Source of the DNA: a virus
IMG/VR virus record: IMGVR_UViG_3300043464_001199
Span: 1-31,999 of that record
Strand: one strand, 5' to 3'
Length of the DNA: 31,999 nt
Shown: positions 20,525 to 29,112 of the stretch, piece by piece
How positions within the stretch are numbered: the first letter of the stretch is position 1
How the letters are laid out: the number at the start of each line of letters is the position of its first letter
The notes under the pieces: model-generated
What the model was told of the DNA's origin: nothing
What the model saw: only the letters and a program-made list of their open reading frames with translations
Database searches by the model: none
Translations under genes and position numbers: made by a program

Positions 20525-21665
20525 AGAGGGGAGAGAAATCGATATTTCCGAGTTGGATGCCTGCGCGCTTAAACGGCTCGTACCAGCCTGCGCCAGTTCG
20601 AACGTCCTCAATCAGCCCAAAGTACTCCAAGTATTTCGGCACCACCGCCGCCACGCTAAAGTTGCGGGCTGCAAAAACTCGGATGGCTCGCCGGTTTAGC
20701 AGGTGGACGTTGTTGATCGCCCAAACGTATTGCCCCATGGTGCGGCACCGATAGCCGTTGTGTCCTGGTAATACCCATTCCGTAAAAGCGCCGGTGTCTG
20801 ATGTCACCACCGGCGTCCCCGAAAGCATTGCCTCCACCGCCACGCCGCCAAAGGGCTCAATGTACTGCGACGGGATCATCAGGCAGGCAGCCCGCCGCAT
20901 CAAGTCGCGCCGTGTCTCCTCGTCCGCGTAGCCGATCAACTCGATATGGTCTGTTGGCCCCGCATACTCCTTCACTAAATCCCCCTGCCCTGCGATTTTA
21001 AGCCGCCTTCCTGCCTTTGCCGCCGCTTCCGCGACAATATGGACACCCTTGGCTCTCGTTATGCGCCCGAGGTACAAAATGTAATCCTCCGACTCGGTCA
21101 CCACCGGCCCGAATTTGTCAGGCTCAAAGTAATTCGGAATCACAATTTCGTAGTCGTCGTTATTCGCAAAAGCGACTCGGTCGGAGCCGTGGACGGCATT
21201 GCGGACAGCATAGGACTCGTACACCTTCCATCGCGCCAGCTCCCGAGGCAGTACCCACGGGTATCCGATCCCTGACTCGACAACGTGAATGTCCTGGTTG
21301 GCCTCGCAAACGCGCTGATGTCCCCAACCGAAGGGCGCCAGCAGGAAATCCCCGGGCTGTTTGCGGGATTTAATTTCACGGTTAAACCGCTCGGCAAAGT
21401 TTGTGTAGGCGATGTCGTTTGAATCGTGCCGGAAAAACTCCTTGCGCCAATTATAGGAGCCATAGGCTGCCTGCAAATCGTCGTTGGTCGTCACCGTGAC
21501 GTGCTCGCTGCAATCCGCTTGGCTTTCCTCGTGCCCGTAATGGATCACCTCTTGCCCTGCGGCTTTAAGCCCCGCGCAGAGCTTAAGAACCTTTTGAGTG
21601 AACGCGCATGCGTTGTACTCGGGACTTGTGACAGTATGCGGGACGCCAGGGCAATGAAATCTCAT
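20517..21665 (-). CDS. Glycosyltransferase, GT4-like (GT-B fold)
   Basis: This 382-residue protein has the C-terminal donor-binding domain of GT4 enzymes: YILYLGRITRAKGVHIVAEA (about 195-214), KIAGQGDLV, LIGYADEETRRDLMRRAACL, and the motif PSQYIEPFGGVAVEAMLSG, in which the two Glu of E-x7-E are present. The N-terminal domain has HYGHEES and TNFAERFNREIKSRK. Such retaining enzymes transfer sugars from nucleotide donors. The target here is unknown: host surface polysaccharide, virion proteins (the collagen-like fibres are Thr-rich) or DNA are options. It is not in the usual DNA beta-glucosyltransferase groups. A strong hairpin lies just before the ATG. Confidence 0.9.
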   Translation of the reverse strand: MRFHCPGVPHTVTSPEYNACAFTQKVLKLCAGLKAAGQEVIHYGHEESQADCSEHVTVTTNDDLQAAYGSYNWRKEFFRHDSNDIAYTNFAERFNREIKSRKQPGDFLLAPFGWGHQRVCEANQDIHVVESGIGYPWVLPRELARWKVYESYAVRNAVHGSDRVAFANNDDYEIVIPNYFEPDKFGPVVTESEDYILYLGRITRAKGVHIVAEAAAKAGRRLKIAGQGDLVKEYAGPTDHIELIGYADEETRRDLMRRAACLMIPSQYIEPFGGVAVEAMLSGTPVVTSDTGAFTEWVLPGHNGYRCRTMGQYVWAINNVHLLNRRAIRVFAARNFSVAAVVPKYLEYFGLIEDVRTGAGWYEPFKRAGIQLGNIDFSPLYV

Positions 21666-21681
21666 AATCTGAAGCGTGAAA

Positions 21682-21718
21682 CCCCCCCGCGGGAAAAAGC
21701 ATAAAACCCACGGGAGGG
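21682..21718 (-). promoter_or_regulatory. 12-bp hairpin 16 bases before the glycosyltransferase start
   Basis: On the minus strand CCCTCCCGTGGG (21718-21707) pairs with CCCGCGGGGGGG (21693-21682) across a 13-base loop. All 12 positions pair, two of them as G-U; the plus strand would instead have two C-A mismatches, so the fold is specific to the minus-strand RNA. Only three T follow, so it is a weak terminator at best. A translational control or RNA-stability element is likely. Confidence 0.6.
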
Positions 21719-21763
21719 AAACAACACACTAGATCAGCGGTTTGATGAGCCGCGGCAGGAAAG

Positions 21764-21991
21764 TCAATCCTCTTCTTCGTCGTCCGATTCCGTTGCGGGT
21801 TCGTGATAAACTTCCTCGCTCCAACGATGAACGTGCAGCTCGCGCGCAAACATATTGCCAAAACCAGCCTCCCATCCTTGCGTATGATCGCCACCGTGGT
21901 GGACTTGAACGAATAGCTGGCAAACCTCGAAATGCTCTGCCAACAGGTCAAGCGCCCGCTGGATAATAGCCTCGCGTTGCTCGTCGGTCAT
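21764..21991 (-). CDS. Small acidic protein
   Basis: This 75-residue protein starts MTDEQREAIIQRALDLLAEH, contains VCQLFVQVHHGGDHTQGWEA (His-rich) and ends with a very acidic tail (ESDDEEED). The ATG overlaps the preceding stop as ATGA. The helix-strand-His pattern resembles a small conserved phage protein type, but I cannot name a family. The acidic end could mimic DNA or mediate protein contacts. It is followed by the 98-base gap with the hairpin before the glycosyltransferase gene. Confidence 0.65.
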   Translation of the reverse strand: MTDEQREAIIQRALDLLAEHFEVCQLFVQVHHGGDHTQGWEAGFGNMFARELHVHRWSEEVYHEPATESDDEEED

Positions 21992-22236
21992 TTGATGGGG
22001 AAATAATAGTGGATCACTGCTCTTTTTCCGCCCTCCGGCCGAAAAAGTTTTGTTTCAACCCCGAATTCCTCAATTCGGCGCCGAGTATGAGTCTCCGAAC
22101 ATCGGATATGCTTCGCCAGCTGCGCGAGCGTGTACCAGCCCTCAGGTGGGGGGTTAGCCGCGACCGAATCGACAAGCGCCTGTAGCGTTACACGGGCAGG
22201 CGAATCGTTCCGTTTTGGAGTTCTTTTGCGAGCCAT
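21988..22236 (-). CDS. Putative small winged-helix DNA-binding protein
   Basis: This 82-residue basic protein begins MARKRTPKRNDSPARV and then has GWYTLAQLAKHIRCSETHTR, a helix-turn-helix, followed by RRIEEFGVETKLF and a predicted wing ending KRAVIHYYFPIK. That arrangement fits a small excisionase-like or winged-helix DNA-binding protein. It overlaps the metallophosphoesterase gene by 49 bases, so its translation probably depends on that gene. The exact regulator type is not identifiable. Confidence 0.65.
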   Translation of the reverse strand: MARKRTPKRNDSPARVTLQALVDSVAANPPPEGWYTLAQLAKHIRCSETHTRRRIEEFGVETKLFRPEGGKRAVIHYYFPIK

Positions 22237-22940
22237 ACTTGAGTCTCATTTTCGCAGTACTCTCCCCAGGCAAACCCCCGGGACCATGACGTGGTTGCTC
22301 GGCGCAGCGCAGCGTAATGCGCCAGCGATGGATCCCCCAGCCACCCGACACAATAGCCCGTCGGATGATCGCGCCGCCGGCCCTCGTGCTGCGAAACGCG
22401 ATGGAGATGTGCGATAATGACCTTGGTCTGGGTGCCGGTGCAGATTGATTCGGCGTGATCGCGCAGCGCCATCTCGTTGACCATGTACCCGTGCCCGGTG
22501 ACAGCGTCGGAGCCCAGAGGTGTCCGCCATCCATTCTGGAAGTTGTACGGCACCAATTCACATTTAAGTCGCTCCGCCTGCAACTCAATGTCGCTATAAA
22601 TACGAGCCGCCAACCCCGAGACAATTGCCCGAGGATGCTCCATGAGTCGCACTAAGCGGGCTTCATGGTTGCCTAGGTGCCAAACGTTGGGCGCCAGCTG
22701 CTCAATAAACGCAAGCCCGGCTTCAAGGTCTGCGTCCGGCGACAGCGCATCGTCCGCAGTGTGGATGGCGCCTTCTCGCAGACAAGCGAGGTCAATGGCG
22801 TCGCCCAGGTGAATCACCTTATGCGGCTTCCATCGATCGCGAAACTTTAAGACGCCCCGCAACAAGCGCTGGTCCGCCAAGTGCCCGTGCGAGCATCCCA
22901 CGGCTAAAAACCGCTTCCAGCTGCGCGTGATGTTAGCCAC
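22188..22940 (-). CDS. Metallophosphoesterase (calcineurin-like)
   Basis: This 250-residue protein has the order of metallophosphoesterase motifs: FLAVGCSHGH near the N-terminus, KVIHLGDAIDL, HLGNHEARL, VTGHGYM and IIAHLHRVS. These bind two metal ions and hydrolyse phosphoesters. The first motif reads CSH where a D-x-H is usual, so one metal ligand may be missing or supplied otherwise. It starts at GTG 22940, because GGAGG lies about six bases upstream inside the endolysin gene, overlapping it by 8 bases. The substrate is unknown; phage relatives may act on nucleic-acid ends or nucleotides. A longer TTG start at 22955 is possible. Confidence 0.85.
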   Translation of the reverse strand: MANITRSWKRFLAVGCSHGHLADQRLLRGVLKFRDRWKPHKVIHLGDAIDLACLREGAIHTADDALSPDADLEAGLAFIEQLAPNVWHLGNHEARLVRLMEHPRAIVSGLAARIYSDIELQAERLKCELVPYNFQNGWRTPLGSDAVTGHGYMVNEMALRDHAESICTGTQTKVIIAHLHRVSQHEGRRRDHPTGYCVGWLGDPSLAHYAALRRATTSWSRGFAWGEYCENETQVWLAKELQNGTIRLPV

Positions 22941-23529
22941 GCAGCCCCTCCTCAAAGAGCGCCGCCTCGGCCTCCCTGCGCTTTGGCAAGCCTGATGTGC
23001 CCGGCCACAATCGCTTCATGCTCCTGATCAGCCTTGGTATTTCGTCGAGGTGGTTTGTGGCCAATGCATCCTTGATCCCCAGCATTTCGCTTCTGCGCTC
23101 GCCCGTTAGGGATGTCCCGCGGTTGAATACCAGGCTAAACAGTGCCGACGCACAATCTTCGTGGATGCTCGCGGCCTGCGGATAAATGCGCAGTGTGCGC
23201 AGCCAGTGGATGGGGCACTGTTGATCCAAAAACACTTTCAGCGCCATCTCCCACGGCACCTTAATCCCATTCAGCCCGCGGCAGGCTTGTTGAGCTTCCT
23301 GTGCCGTCAAACCAATCACGCTGCGGAGCCTGCCAGCGCAATCCAAGTCGCTCCACGCCCGGTCAAACTCTGCTCGGTTGCAATATCCGAGGTCGAATCC
23401 GATGCCGATCGTCACCCCCGAGGAAAAGCCCGGCACCGTCGGCGCGGCTAAAAATTTGCGGTAGTACGGCTCCCCGCCGCCCACCTCGTAATCCAGCACC
23501 AATTTAAGCCCTTTTTCGGAAAGAATCAT
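22933..23529 (-). CDS. Endolysin, lysozyme/muramidase-like
   Basis: This 198-residue protein starts MILSEKGLKLVLDYEVGGGE, with a probable catalytic Glu15, and contains SSGVTIGIGFDLGYC (about 36-50), the TIGIG-type motif of T4-like and pesticin-like muramidases. The rest is helical and includes CASALFSLVFNRGTSLTG, as in this superfamily. It would cleave the glycan backbone of peptidoglycan at lysis. No signal peptide is seen, so it depends on the two holin-like membrane proteins encoded just upstream, with ATGA overlaps. The length is typical. Confidence 0.88.
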   Translation of the reverse strand: MILSEKGLKLVLDYEVGGGEPYYRKFLAAPTVPGFSSGVTIGIGFDLGYCNRAEFDRAWSDLDCAGRLRSVIGLTAQEAQQACRGLNGIKVPWEMALKVFLDQQCPIHWLRTLRIYPQAASIHEDCASALFSLVFNRGTSLTGERRSEMLGIKDALATNHLDEIPRLIRSMKRLWPGTSGLPKRREAEAALFEEGLRG

Positions 23530-23696
23530 TCAGGCTTGGTGCGCTCGTTGCGGACAACATCGACCGCGCCAAAAATAGCGATGACGGCCTGCGCCACTGC
23601 GCCGCCGACTCCGGTTGAATACAGCCCGAGGGCAGCGCCGAGTTTGAGGATTCCCAGCCACGTTGAGGGCTGCTTGACGTAGTCTTTTATTTTCAT
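23526..23696 (-). CDS. Small holin-like membrane protein (56 residues)
   Basis: Both ends form ATGA overlaps, with the gene upstream and with the endolysin. The 56-codon product has a basic N-terminus (MKIKDYVKQ) and a hydrophobic region from about 13 to 49 (WLGILKLGAALGLYS, then GGAVAQAVIAIFGAVDVV) that could form two membrane segments. The tail is charged (RNERTKPE). Size, topology and position next to the endolysin support a holin or holin accessory. It is too short to have been picked by length-based gene calling. Confidence 0.7.
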   Translation of the reverse strand: MKIKDYVKQPSTWLGILKLGAALGLYSTGVGGAVAQAVIAIFGAVDVVRNERTKPE

Positions 23697-23899
23697 TTTG
23701 AAAGTTTTTCCCAGAGGGCTTTCCGGTCCCGTTCACACTCAGCAATCGCCGTTTCCAAGCGGTCAAGGCGTTCATTCCGTTCCTGATGAAGCCGGGCGAT
23801 CAGTTCGGAGTTGTTCCGGTTCATCGCGTAGATAGCCAGCAGCAAAATCACGACGATAAACGGCTGCCCTTGGGCTATTTTGAGAATCTCGTCGACCAT
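23693..23899 (-). CDS. Holin-like protein with N-terminal membrane helix (BhlA/UviB style)
   Basis: This 68-residue protein has one N-terminal membrane helix (about 11-26, QPFIVVILLLAIYAM) and then a charged coiled coil (LIARLHQERNERLDRLETAI) ending in a basic tail. That layout resembles BhlA/UviB-type holins, which form lesions that release the endolysin. It begins two bases after the stop of the short collagen-like gene and overlaps the next small membrane gene as ATGA. A u-spanin-like role is possible, but it lacks a lipobox. Confidence 0.72.
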   Translation of the reverse strand: MVDEILKIAQGQPFIVVILLLAIYAMNRNNSELIARLHQERNERLDRLETAIAECERDRKALWEKLSK

Positions 23900-23901
23900 A
23901 A

Positions 23902-24453
23902 TCAGGAAAGCGTCGTGCTCACTCTACGCACCACAATGTTAACTCCAACGGCAGGTGCCTCGGCAAAAGTCACTGCATTTGCAGCGATTACAAACGCACC
24001 ATTGGTCGGATCTGGATCCTGCAAGAGTCCGTCAAGACTCACGGTATAACGGCTGCCGGTGTCGCCGGTCGTGAAGCCTGCGAGCGGGGTGAAGGCGAGC
24101 GTGCTGCCGTCGCCGGTGAAACGCGAGGTTGCAAAAGTTGTCGCCGCCCCGGTCGCGACTGGCCCGGTGCTGCCGGTCGCTCCACGTTCACCGCTTGGCC
24201 CCTGCTCCCCCGGGATGCCGCTGACCCCTTGCAACCCTTGCGGGCCCTGCGTCCCTGTTGGCCCGATCTCGCCAGCAATGCCCTGCACTCCCTGCAGCCC
24301 GCTGGCCCCTGTAGCGCCCTGCGGCCCCGGGGTGGTAGACGCGGGCCCTGTAGCGCCAGTTGCCCCCGGCAACCCTGCATACAGCTCCACGCCGACGGTT
24401 TTAACGCCGTCAACGCATGGCTCAACCTCGATGCGGTATGTGGTGCAACTCAT
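23902..24453 (-). CDS. Short collagen-like tail fibre protein
   Basis: This 183-residue protein begins MSCTTYRIEVEPCVDG and carries Gly-X-Y repeats from about 27 to 99 (Thr-, Gln- and Pro-rich). It ends in a beta-rich domain (104-180) with RFTGDGSTLAFTPLAGFTTG, then YTVSLDGLLQDP and NGAFVIAANAVTFAEAP. That end domain is homologous to an internal domain of the 801-residue fibre. The ATG overlaps the 61-residue gene stop as ATGA; a longer upstream start is unlikely. The trimer-forming collagen rod and end domain suggest a receptor-binding or accessory fibre. A 34-base stretch is identical to part of the large fibre gene. Confidence 0.85.
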   Translation of the reverse strand: MSCTTYRIEVEPCVDGVKTVGVELYAGLPGATGATGPASTTPGPQGATGASGLQGVQGIAGEIGPTGTQGPQGLQGVSGIPGEQGPSGERGATGSTGPVATGAATTFATSRFTGDGSTLAFTPLAGFTTGDTGSRYTVSLDGLLQDPDPTNGAFVIAANAVTFAEAPAVGVNIVVRRVSTTLS

Positions 24454-24635
24454 TCGGTCGGCTTTGTAAACCGTGGCGACTTCATCCCGTCGTAAACCCA
24501 CCCGATGTCGCATGGCTCGCCTTCCTCAAGGCGCACAGTTGCAATGGCGCCCAGAGGATTCCACTGCGTTACGCCATCCCAGATGACGATGTTTTCAACC
24601 ACGTTCGTACTGAGCGAAATGACTGCGTGCTTCAT
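24450..24635 (-). CDS. Small fibre-associated accessory protein
   Basis: This 61-residue protein begins MKHAVISLSTNVVENIVIWD and has CDIGWVYDGMKSPRFTKP near its end. The pattern of an NIVIWDG segment followed by a GWxYDG segment is common in small proteins encoded beside phage tail fibre genes, where they may be assembly chaperones or fibre parts. It lies between the Gly-rich adhesin gene and the short collagen gene, with an ATGA overlap to the latter. Confidence 0.72.
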   Translation of the reverse strand: MKHAVISLSTNVVENIVIWDGVTQWNPLGAIATVRLEEGEPCDIGWVYDGMKSPRFTKPTE

Positions 24636-24637
24636 GC

Positions 24638-25636
24638 TTAGAAATAAGTCGTGATGATTGCAATCCCTGTGGCGCCCGCGCCCCCTGCGCCCGATACACC
24701 GGCGTTCGATGCTCCACCGCCCCCACCGCCGGATGCTGGAAATCCCCCATCTCCTCCATTGCCTGCGTCGCCTGAGCCGCTCGTTCCGTTCCCGCCCCCA
24801 CCCCCGGATCCGACGGCAAACAAGCCCGTAGTCGCAGCGGTGTTTGAAAGTCCAGAGATTCCGGGGATGCCGCCCGCGCCCCCGTTTAAGTTGAGCACAA
24901 CGGACCTCCCGCCAGCCCCTCCTAAAAATGCAGCTTGATTATTTGCGACCCCTCCACCAGCGCCTCCACCAGCGCCGCCGTATTGCGCGGGCAAAGCCGT
25001 TGTCACTGGCGAGGGGATTGGGGAGCCCGGAGCTCCGTTGCCGCCATTGACTGCAGCGGAGCCACCATGATTTGCGTTGAGGATTCCGGCGCCGCCTGAT
25101 CCTGTTAAGCTTGTGCCACCACTTCCGCGCGTGCCCCCCGGGGCCGTGAATCCGTTAAAACTTGTGGTCCCCCCTGAGACGCCGTCACTTCCGTTTGCAC
25201 TGCTCGAGGCACCAACCCCGGCGCCACCTGCGCCACCTGCGCCAACGGTAACAGCTTCCGTCGCATTCAGTGCCGTCGCCGGGACGAGAATTGAAAGAAA
25301 ACTGCCGCCACCGCCACCGCCGCCTGCACAGCGTACGGTTCCGGTCACAATATCGCGGCGCCCTCCGCCTCCTCCGCCACCACCACCCAGCAACTCAATC
25401 AACACAGCTTTTGCGTTTGCGGGTTTGGTCCAAGTTCCGTTTGCCGTAAAAATCTGCACCACAGCGCTTGATGCGCCACCACCGCCGCCGCCCGTGATTG
25501 TCACGTTCGAAGCGCTCGTAATGCGGCCCGCGCCATCAATAGTGATTGCCGGCACCTGAGTGCCACTGCCGTACGTTCCGGCGGCAACCCCGGTTGTTTT
25601 CATCATGTCGCTGCCGACTCGAGTAAGGGATGGCAT
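24638..25636 (-). CDS. Glycine-rich tail adhesin-like protein
   Basis: This 332-residue protein has an N-terminal segment with VGSDMMKTTGVAAGTYG. It then has the motif IFTANGTWTKPANAKAVLIE (about 62-81), which opens a very Gly-rich domain with runs of up to nine Gly from about 83 to the end. The GTW-x-P-A-x-AKxVxIEL-(Gly)n pattern is typical of a phage tail fibre domain, thought to fold as a polyglycine-II-like sandwich that presents variable loops for receptor binding. It ends GATGIAIITTYF. No membrane segment or enzyme motif is seen. It is likely a host-recognition protein at the fibre tip. Confidence 0.82.
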   Translation of the reverse strand: MPSLTRVGSDMMKTTGVAAGTYGSGTQVPAITIDGAGRITSASNVTITGGGGGGASSAVVQIFTANGTWTKPANAKAVLIELLGGGGGGGGGRRDIVTGTVRCAGGGGGGGSFLSILVPATALNATEAVTVGAGGAGGAGVGASSSANGSDGVSGGTTSFNGFTAPGGTRGSGGTSLTGSGGAGILNANHGGSAAVNGGNGAPGSPIPSPVTTALPAQYGGAGGGAGGGVANNQAAFLGGAGGRSVVLNLNGGAGGIPGISGLSNTAATTGLFAVGSGGGGGNGTSGSGDAGNGGDGGFPASGGGGGGASNAGVSGAGGAGATGIAIITTYF

Positions 25637-25642
25637 GGTTTT

Positions 25643-26710
25643 TTATGGTGAAATTCCGAGTTTGTTCAAACTTGTGTAAGGGAATGAATAGGTTGTTCCA
25701 AACCCCAAAGAGTTTACGAAAAACGGTGCGTCCCCGGGAAGACCCCACGACGCAACCTTTGCTGATTGCGTGATGTCAATGAACCGGGATCCGCCCTTCG
25801 AGTAAAAGGTAAACTCAACTGGATCACCGTAGGCAATCGGGTAATAGTAGCCGTTGATGATGTATGTGCCGTTCGAATGCCCAACACGATTAAACCCTGG
25901 CGCTTGAATGCTCTCCGTGTTCAGCACCGGGATAATGGACTCGTTCCAGTAAACCCCGTCTGCGCTGTAAAAAACGCGCAACGGGCTTCCTGAAACGATT
26001 GCCCAGAATTTATTTCCCGCAAAATCAAAAGCGGGTGTTCCGATGCCGTTAAAGAAAGGATTTGGCGTCCATGCAAGGCCGTCCGTCGAATACGATGCAC
26101 CGAGAATGCTGTTTGCTTCGACGAACGTGTCGTTTCCAAACGCGTGTGAAAACGAATTGGTGCGAATTTGCGTGTACGTTTCGAAATCAACCGACCTGTA
26201 CAACTCGTTATTGAAGTTAGACACCATCCAAGCGTTGTTACCATAAGCCGTCCGGCGCACAAAAGTCGGCACTGCCAAAGACGCATTCCAAGTAATTCCG
26301 TCCGTTGAAGAAATGTTATAGCACTGAAAGTTATTTGCCCCGGGCCCCGAGGTTTGATTTTTTAGCCCTACAAAACACGCCATGCCCTCCGAGACAACAG
26401 CATCGCGCGCATCGAAGCTTATCTGGTACTGCACCCCTTGCGTCGTAGTTCCGCGCTGCCCAGACAAAATGTCTCCCACCGTGGTCCACGCCACTCCGTT
26501 TGTGGATTTAAGCACCCTCAAATACATGTTAGCCGCCGGATTGGTGCCTCCGGTGGACACTTCGTGTGTCGTGAGCGCGTAAAAATGGCCGAATGCGTAA
26601 ATGATACGGCTGACGATGCCGTACCCCGCGGCATCACCGGTCGGCGTAATCACTCGCCAATCGATGCCTGGCGTGATGTGCGTTCTGATGAGTGCCCGTA
26701 ACGCGATCAC
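25643..26710 (-). CDS. Beta-propeller-like fibre protein with Asp-box repeats
   Basis: This 355-residue protein starts at GTG 26710, whose GTGA overlaps the large fibre stop. It has at least five Asp-box-like repeats: KSTNGVAW (68-75), SSTDGITW (134-141), RSVDFETY (172-179), YSTDGLAW (207-214) and YSADGVYW (248-255), each followed by strands. This S-x-D-G-x-x-W spacing is typical of sialidase-type propellers and related binding domains. Catalytic residues of sialidases are not evident, so sugar or protein binding is more likely than hydrolysis. It probably belongs to the tail adhesion structure. Confidence 0.8.
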   Translation of the reverse strand: MIALRALIRTHITPGIDWRVITPTGDAAGYGIVSRIIYAFGHFYALTTHEVSTGGTNPAANMYLRVLKSTNGVAWTTVGDILSGQRGTTTQGVQYQISFDARDAVVSEGMACFVGLKNQTSGPGANNFQCYNISSTDGITWNASLAVPTFVRRTAYGNNAWMVSNFNNELYRSVDFETYTQIRTNSFSHAFGNDTFVEANSILGASYSTDGLAWTPNPFFNGIGTPAFDFAGNKFWAIVSGSPLRVFYSADGVYWNESIIPVLNTESIQAPGFNRVGHSNGTYIINGYYYPIAYGDPVEFTFYSKGGSRFIDITQSAKVASWGLPGDAPFFVNSLGFGTTYSFPYTSLNKLGISP

Positions 26711-29112
26711 GATGTTAAGTCACCAAGTAAGCGCCAGGTGTTGGCTGCGCATTTGACTGCACAGACGGTGATTTCTTGGCCGGTCGTTAAAAGCGCGCCG
26801 CCAAAACTTTTGAGTTGTGCTCCGGGTCCTGCCGCAAACTGAAGTTGACCAGCCGCGGCCTGCACAAACAAAATCTGTGCGCCGATTGGCAACCCAACGA
26901 CGTTGTCCGCGGGTAGAGTGACAACACAAGTCGTCGACGAGTTGTAAATCTCAATCTGTTTGCCGTTGTCGGTCAATTGCGGTTGAAAAGTCGGGATACT
27001 GTTTGTTCCCGCATCGCCATAAGTTGCGATCGTTAAGGTTTTAAATTCCGGACCTGTTGCGCCTGTTGGACCGGTCGGCCCGCCAGCTGGCCCTGTTGGC
27101 CCAATTGCGCCGCGAATAATCCGGACCGCAATCAAAGCTCCGTTCACGGGTGGCTCGTGAAAAGTAATCGTCCCGCCGTTGTCTGCGGTGATGATGTACC
27201 CTCCGTTGACCGTGCCTGGGTGCTGCAGAGCGGCGTCAATGGAAACGATGTAGTTTGCCAAATCGGTGCCTGTGAATCCGGTAATCGGAAAAAAGGAACT
27301 CGATGTGCCATTGCCAATAAACTCCGTCAAAACGCCAACGCCGACAGCTGCGGGACCAGTGGCTCCCGTGGCGCCAGTTACTCCGCTTGGACCCGTGAGT
27401 CCCTGCAAACCGCTGGGGCCTGAAGGTCCCTGAGAGCCGCTGGGCCCCTGAAGCCCAGAAACTCCGCTGGCTCCAGTTGCGCCACTCGGCCCAAGTTGGG
27501 TGTACATGACCTGCGCCGCAGTCAGAATGACCGACGGAATCGCAGGCGCGGGCGCCACCGCGGGTGAATACTGGAGGATGATGTCGGTGGAGGTCGTTTG
27601 CCAAAAAAGCTGCAGGTAGTCGCCAGCCGCCACTTTGAGAACGTAGTTCACCGTGCCGATGGCGTGCCCGGGGGTGCCTCCATGCGTTCCGACCACACTC
27701 CACTTAGAGTCCGTGTCGGGCACTGCAGTCCCGTTTTTTGCAAGCCAGATGTTCGCGTCATGTATCTGGTTGCTCGAATTTTGCCACTGCACCGAAAACG
27801 TGATCGAATACACGCCCGCGTTGGCAAACGTAACCCGGGAGCCCGAGACAATCGACACTCCCGACGAGTCGGGATCCGTGTTGTTTAAGGTAATCGCATA
27901 CCCCGTGTTGATTGCGCCCGCGGTCTGGTCTGCCGTGCTCCAAAAGCTGCCCCAGTAACCCTGCGCGCCTCCAGCTCCAGCTGGTCCAGTAGGTCCCACC
28001 GGCCCTGTAAGCCCGGTTGGCCCCGGAGGCCCTGATGGTCCTTCAATTCCGGACGGTCCAATTAGCCCGCTCACACCCGTCGGCCCTGTTGCGCCACTTG
28101 AGCCAGGCTCACCTGAAGTGCCGCTTGGCCCGGAAATGCCTGTTGGCCCGCTTGGTCCCGTTGATCCAGTCGCCCCTGTCAGTCCGGGCGTGCCACTCGG
28201 CCCTGTTAATCCAGATGGCCCAATTGGACCAGCCTCCCCGGTTAATCCCGTTGGTCCAGTTGCTCCACTGCTTCCGGTTGGCCCTTCAAGGCCCGATGGC
28301 CCTGCCGGTCCACTCACCCCTGTCGGCCCTGTTGCCCCCGTGGCACCACTGCTTCCCGTCGGACCTTCCGGCCCAGAAACTCCGGTGGGACCCGTGGATC
28401 CAGTCGCCCCTCGTAATCCCGCCTCGCCGGTCGGTCCTGTTGGTCCGGTCGCGCCCGTGGCGCCCGACCCGGTCGGCCCGGTCGGCCCGGTATCTCCCTG
28501 CGGTCCCTGCGATCCTGTCGGGCCAGTGCTGCCCGTGCTGCCACGGTCCCCGGTGTCCCCCTTAAGCCCTGCCGGCCCTTGTAGTCCGGTGCTGCCGGTA
28601 GCCCCCTGCACGCCGGACACGCCCTGCAGCCCTTGCTCTCCCTGCGGTCCGGTCGGCCCTGTATCGCCGGAAATCCCGGTCGGCCCGGCAAGACCTTGCA
28701 ATCCGCTGGCGCCAGTCGCCCCTTGTTCCCCCTGTGCTCCCGCATCGCCTGCAAATCCTTGTTCACCTTGTGGTCCGACTGGCCCGGTGCTGCCGGTCGC
28801 TCCACGTTCGCCGCTCGGCCCTGCATCGCCAATAAGCCCCTGCGGACCGTCTGGTCCCGTGCTTCCGGTCGCTCCACGCTCCCCACTCGGCCCCGGATCG
28901 CCTGTAATGCCTTGCAACCCCGAAACGCCCACCGGCCCCGTCGCACCAGTGCTGCCGCGAGGCCCTGTCAGTCCGGTCGCGCCCGTCTCGCCCGCGCCTG
29001 TGGCGCCGGTTGCGCCCTGCGGTCCACTCGGTCCAGCTGGCCCACCAAAAGCCCCAGGTGCGCCGGTCAAAATCTCACAAACAATAACTTCGCAAGAATC
29101 TGGGCAGCTCAT
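26707..29112 (-). CDS. Large collagen-like tail fibre with internal C1q/TNF-like domain
   Basis: This 801-residue protein has a Cys-containing head ([17 protein letters not shown]), then Gly-X-Y repeats from about 17 to 383 (Thr-, Ser-, Pro- and Gln-rich, with some breaks). A C1q/TNF-like jelly-roll candidate follows at 384-538, with [16 protein letters not shown] and [15 protein letters not shown] second collagen stretch (541-588) leads to a domain shared with the short fibre (590-668), then a short collagen segment and a beta-rich C-terminal region (689-801). Long trimeric fibres of this kind bind receptors. The overall make-up recalls BclA-type glycosylated collagen proteins. The ATG overlaps the preceding stop as ATGA. 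Confidence 0.9.
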   Translation of the reverse strand: MSCPDSCEVIVCEILTGAPGAFGGPAGPSGPQGATGATGAGETGATGLTGPRGSTGATGPVGVSGLQGITGDPGPSGERGATGSTGPDGPQGLIGDAGPSGERGATGSTGPVGPQGEQGFAGDAGAQGEQGATGASGLQGLAGPTGISGDTGPTGPQGEQGLQGVSGVQGATGSTGLQGPAGLKGDTGDRGSTGSTGPTGSQGPQGDTGPTGPTGSGATGATGPTGPTGEAGLRGATGSTGPTGVSGPEGPTGSSGATGATGPTGVSGPAGPSGLEGPTGSSGATGPTGLTGEAGPIGPSGLTGPSGTPGLTGATGSTGPSGPTGISGPSGTSGEPGSSGATGPTGVSGLIGPSGIEGPSGPPGPTGLTGPVGPTGPAGAGGAQGYWGSFWSTADQTAGAINTGYAITLNNTDPDSSGVSIVSGSRVTFANAGVYSITFSVQWQNSSNQIHDANIWLAKNGTAVPDTDSKWSVVGTHGGTPGHAIGTVNYVLKVAAGDYLQLFWQTTSTDIILQYSPAVAPAPAIPSVILTAAQVMYTQLGPSGATGASGVSGLQGPSGSQGPSGPSGLQGLTGPSGVTGATGATGPAAVGVGVLTEFIGNGTSSSFFPITGFTGTDLANYIVSIDAALQHPGTVNGGYIITADNGGTITFHEPPVNGALIAVRIIRGAIGPTGPAGGPTGPTGATGPEFKTLTIATYGDAGTNSIPTFQPQLTDNGKQIEIYNSSTTCVVTLPADNVVGLPIGAQILFVQAAAGQLQFAAGPGAQLKSFGGALLTTGQEITVCAVKCAANTWRLLGDLTS

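Noticed and set aside
21720-21735. ACAACACACTAG on the plus strand upstream of the glycosyltransferase
   Set aside because: It resembles the CACAACACACT leader motif but is on the opposite strand with no gene following, so it is treated as chance.
23530-23775. 81-codon minus-strand frame in the lysis region
   Set aside because: It conflicts with two holin-like genes that have exact stop/start overlaps, and the product is Arg-rich and unnatural.
26707-29112. CRISPR-like regular repeats in the fibre gene
   Set aside because: The periodicity is that of Gly-X-Y codons (9 bp), with no conserved repeat and spacer pattern.
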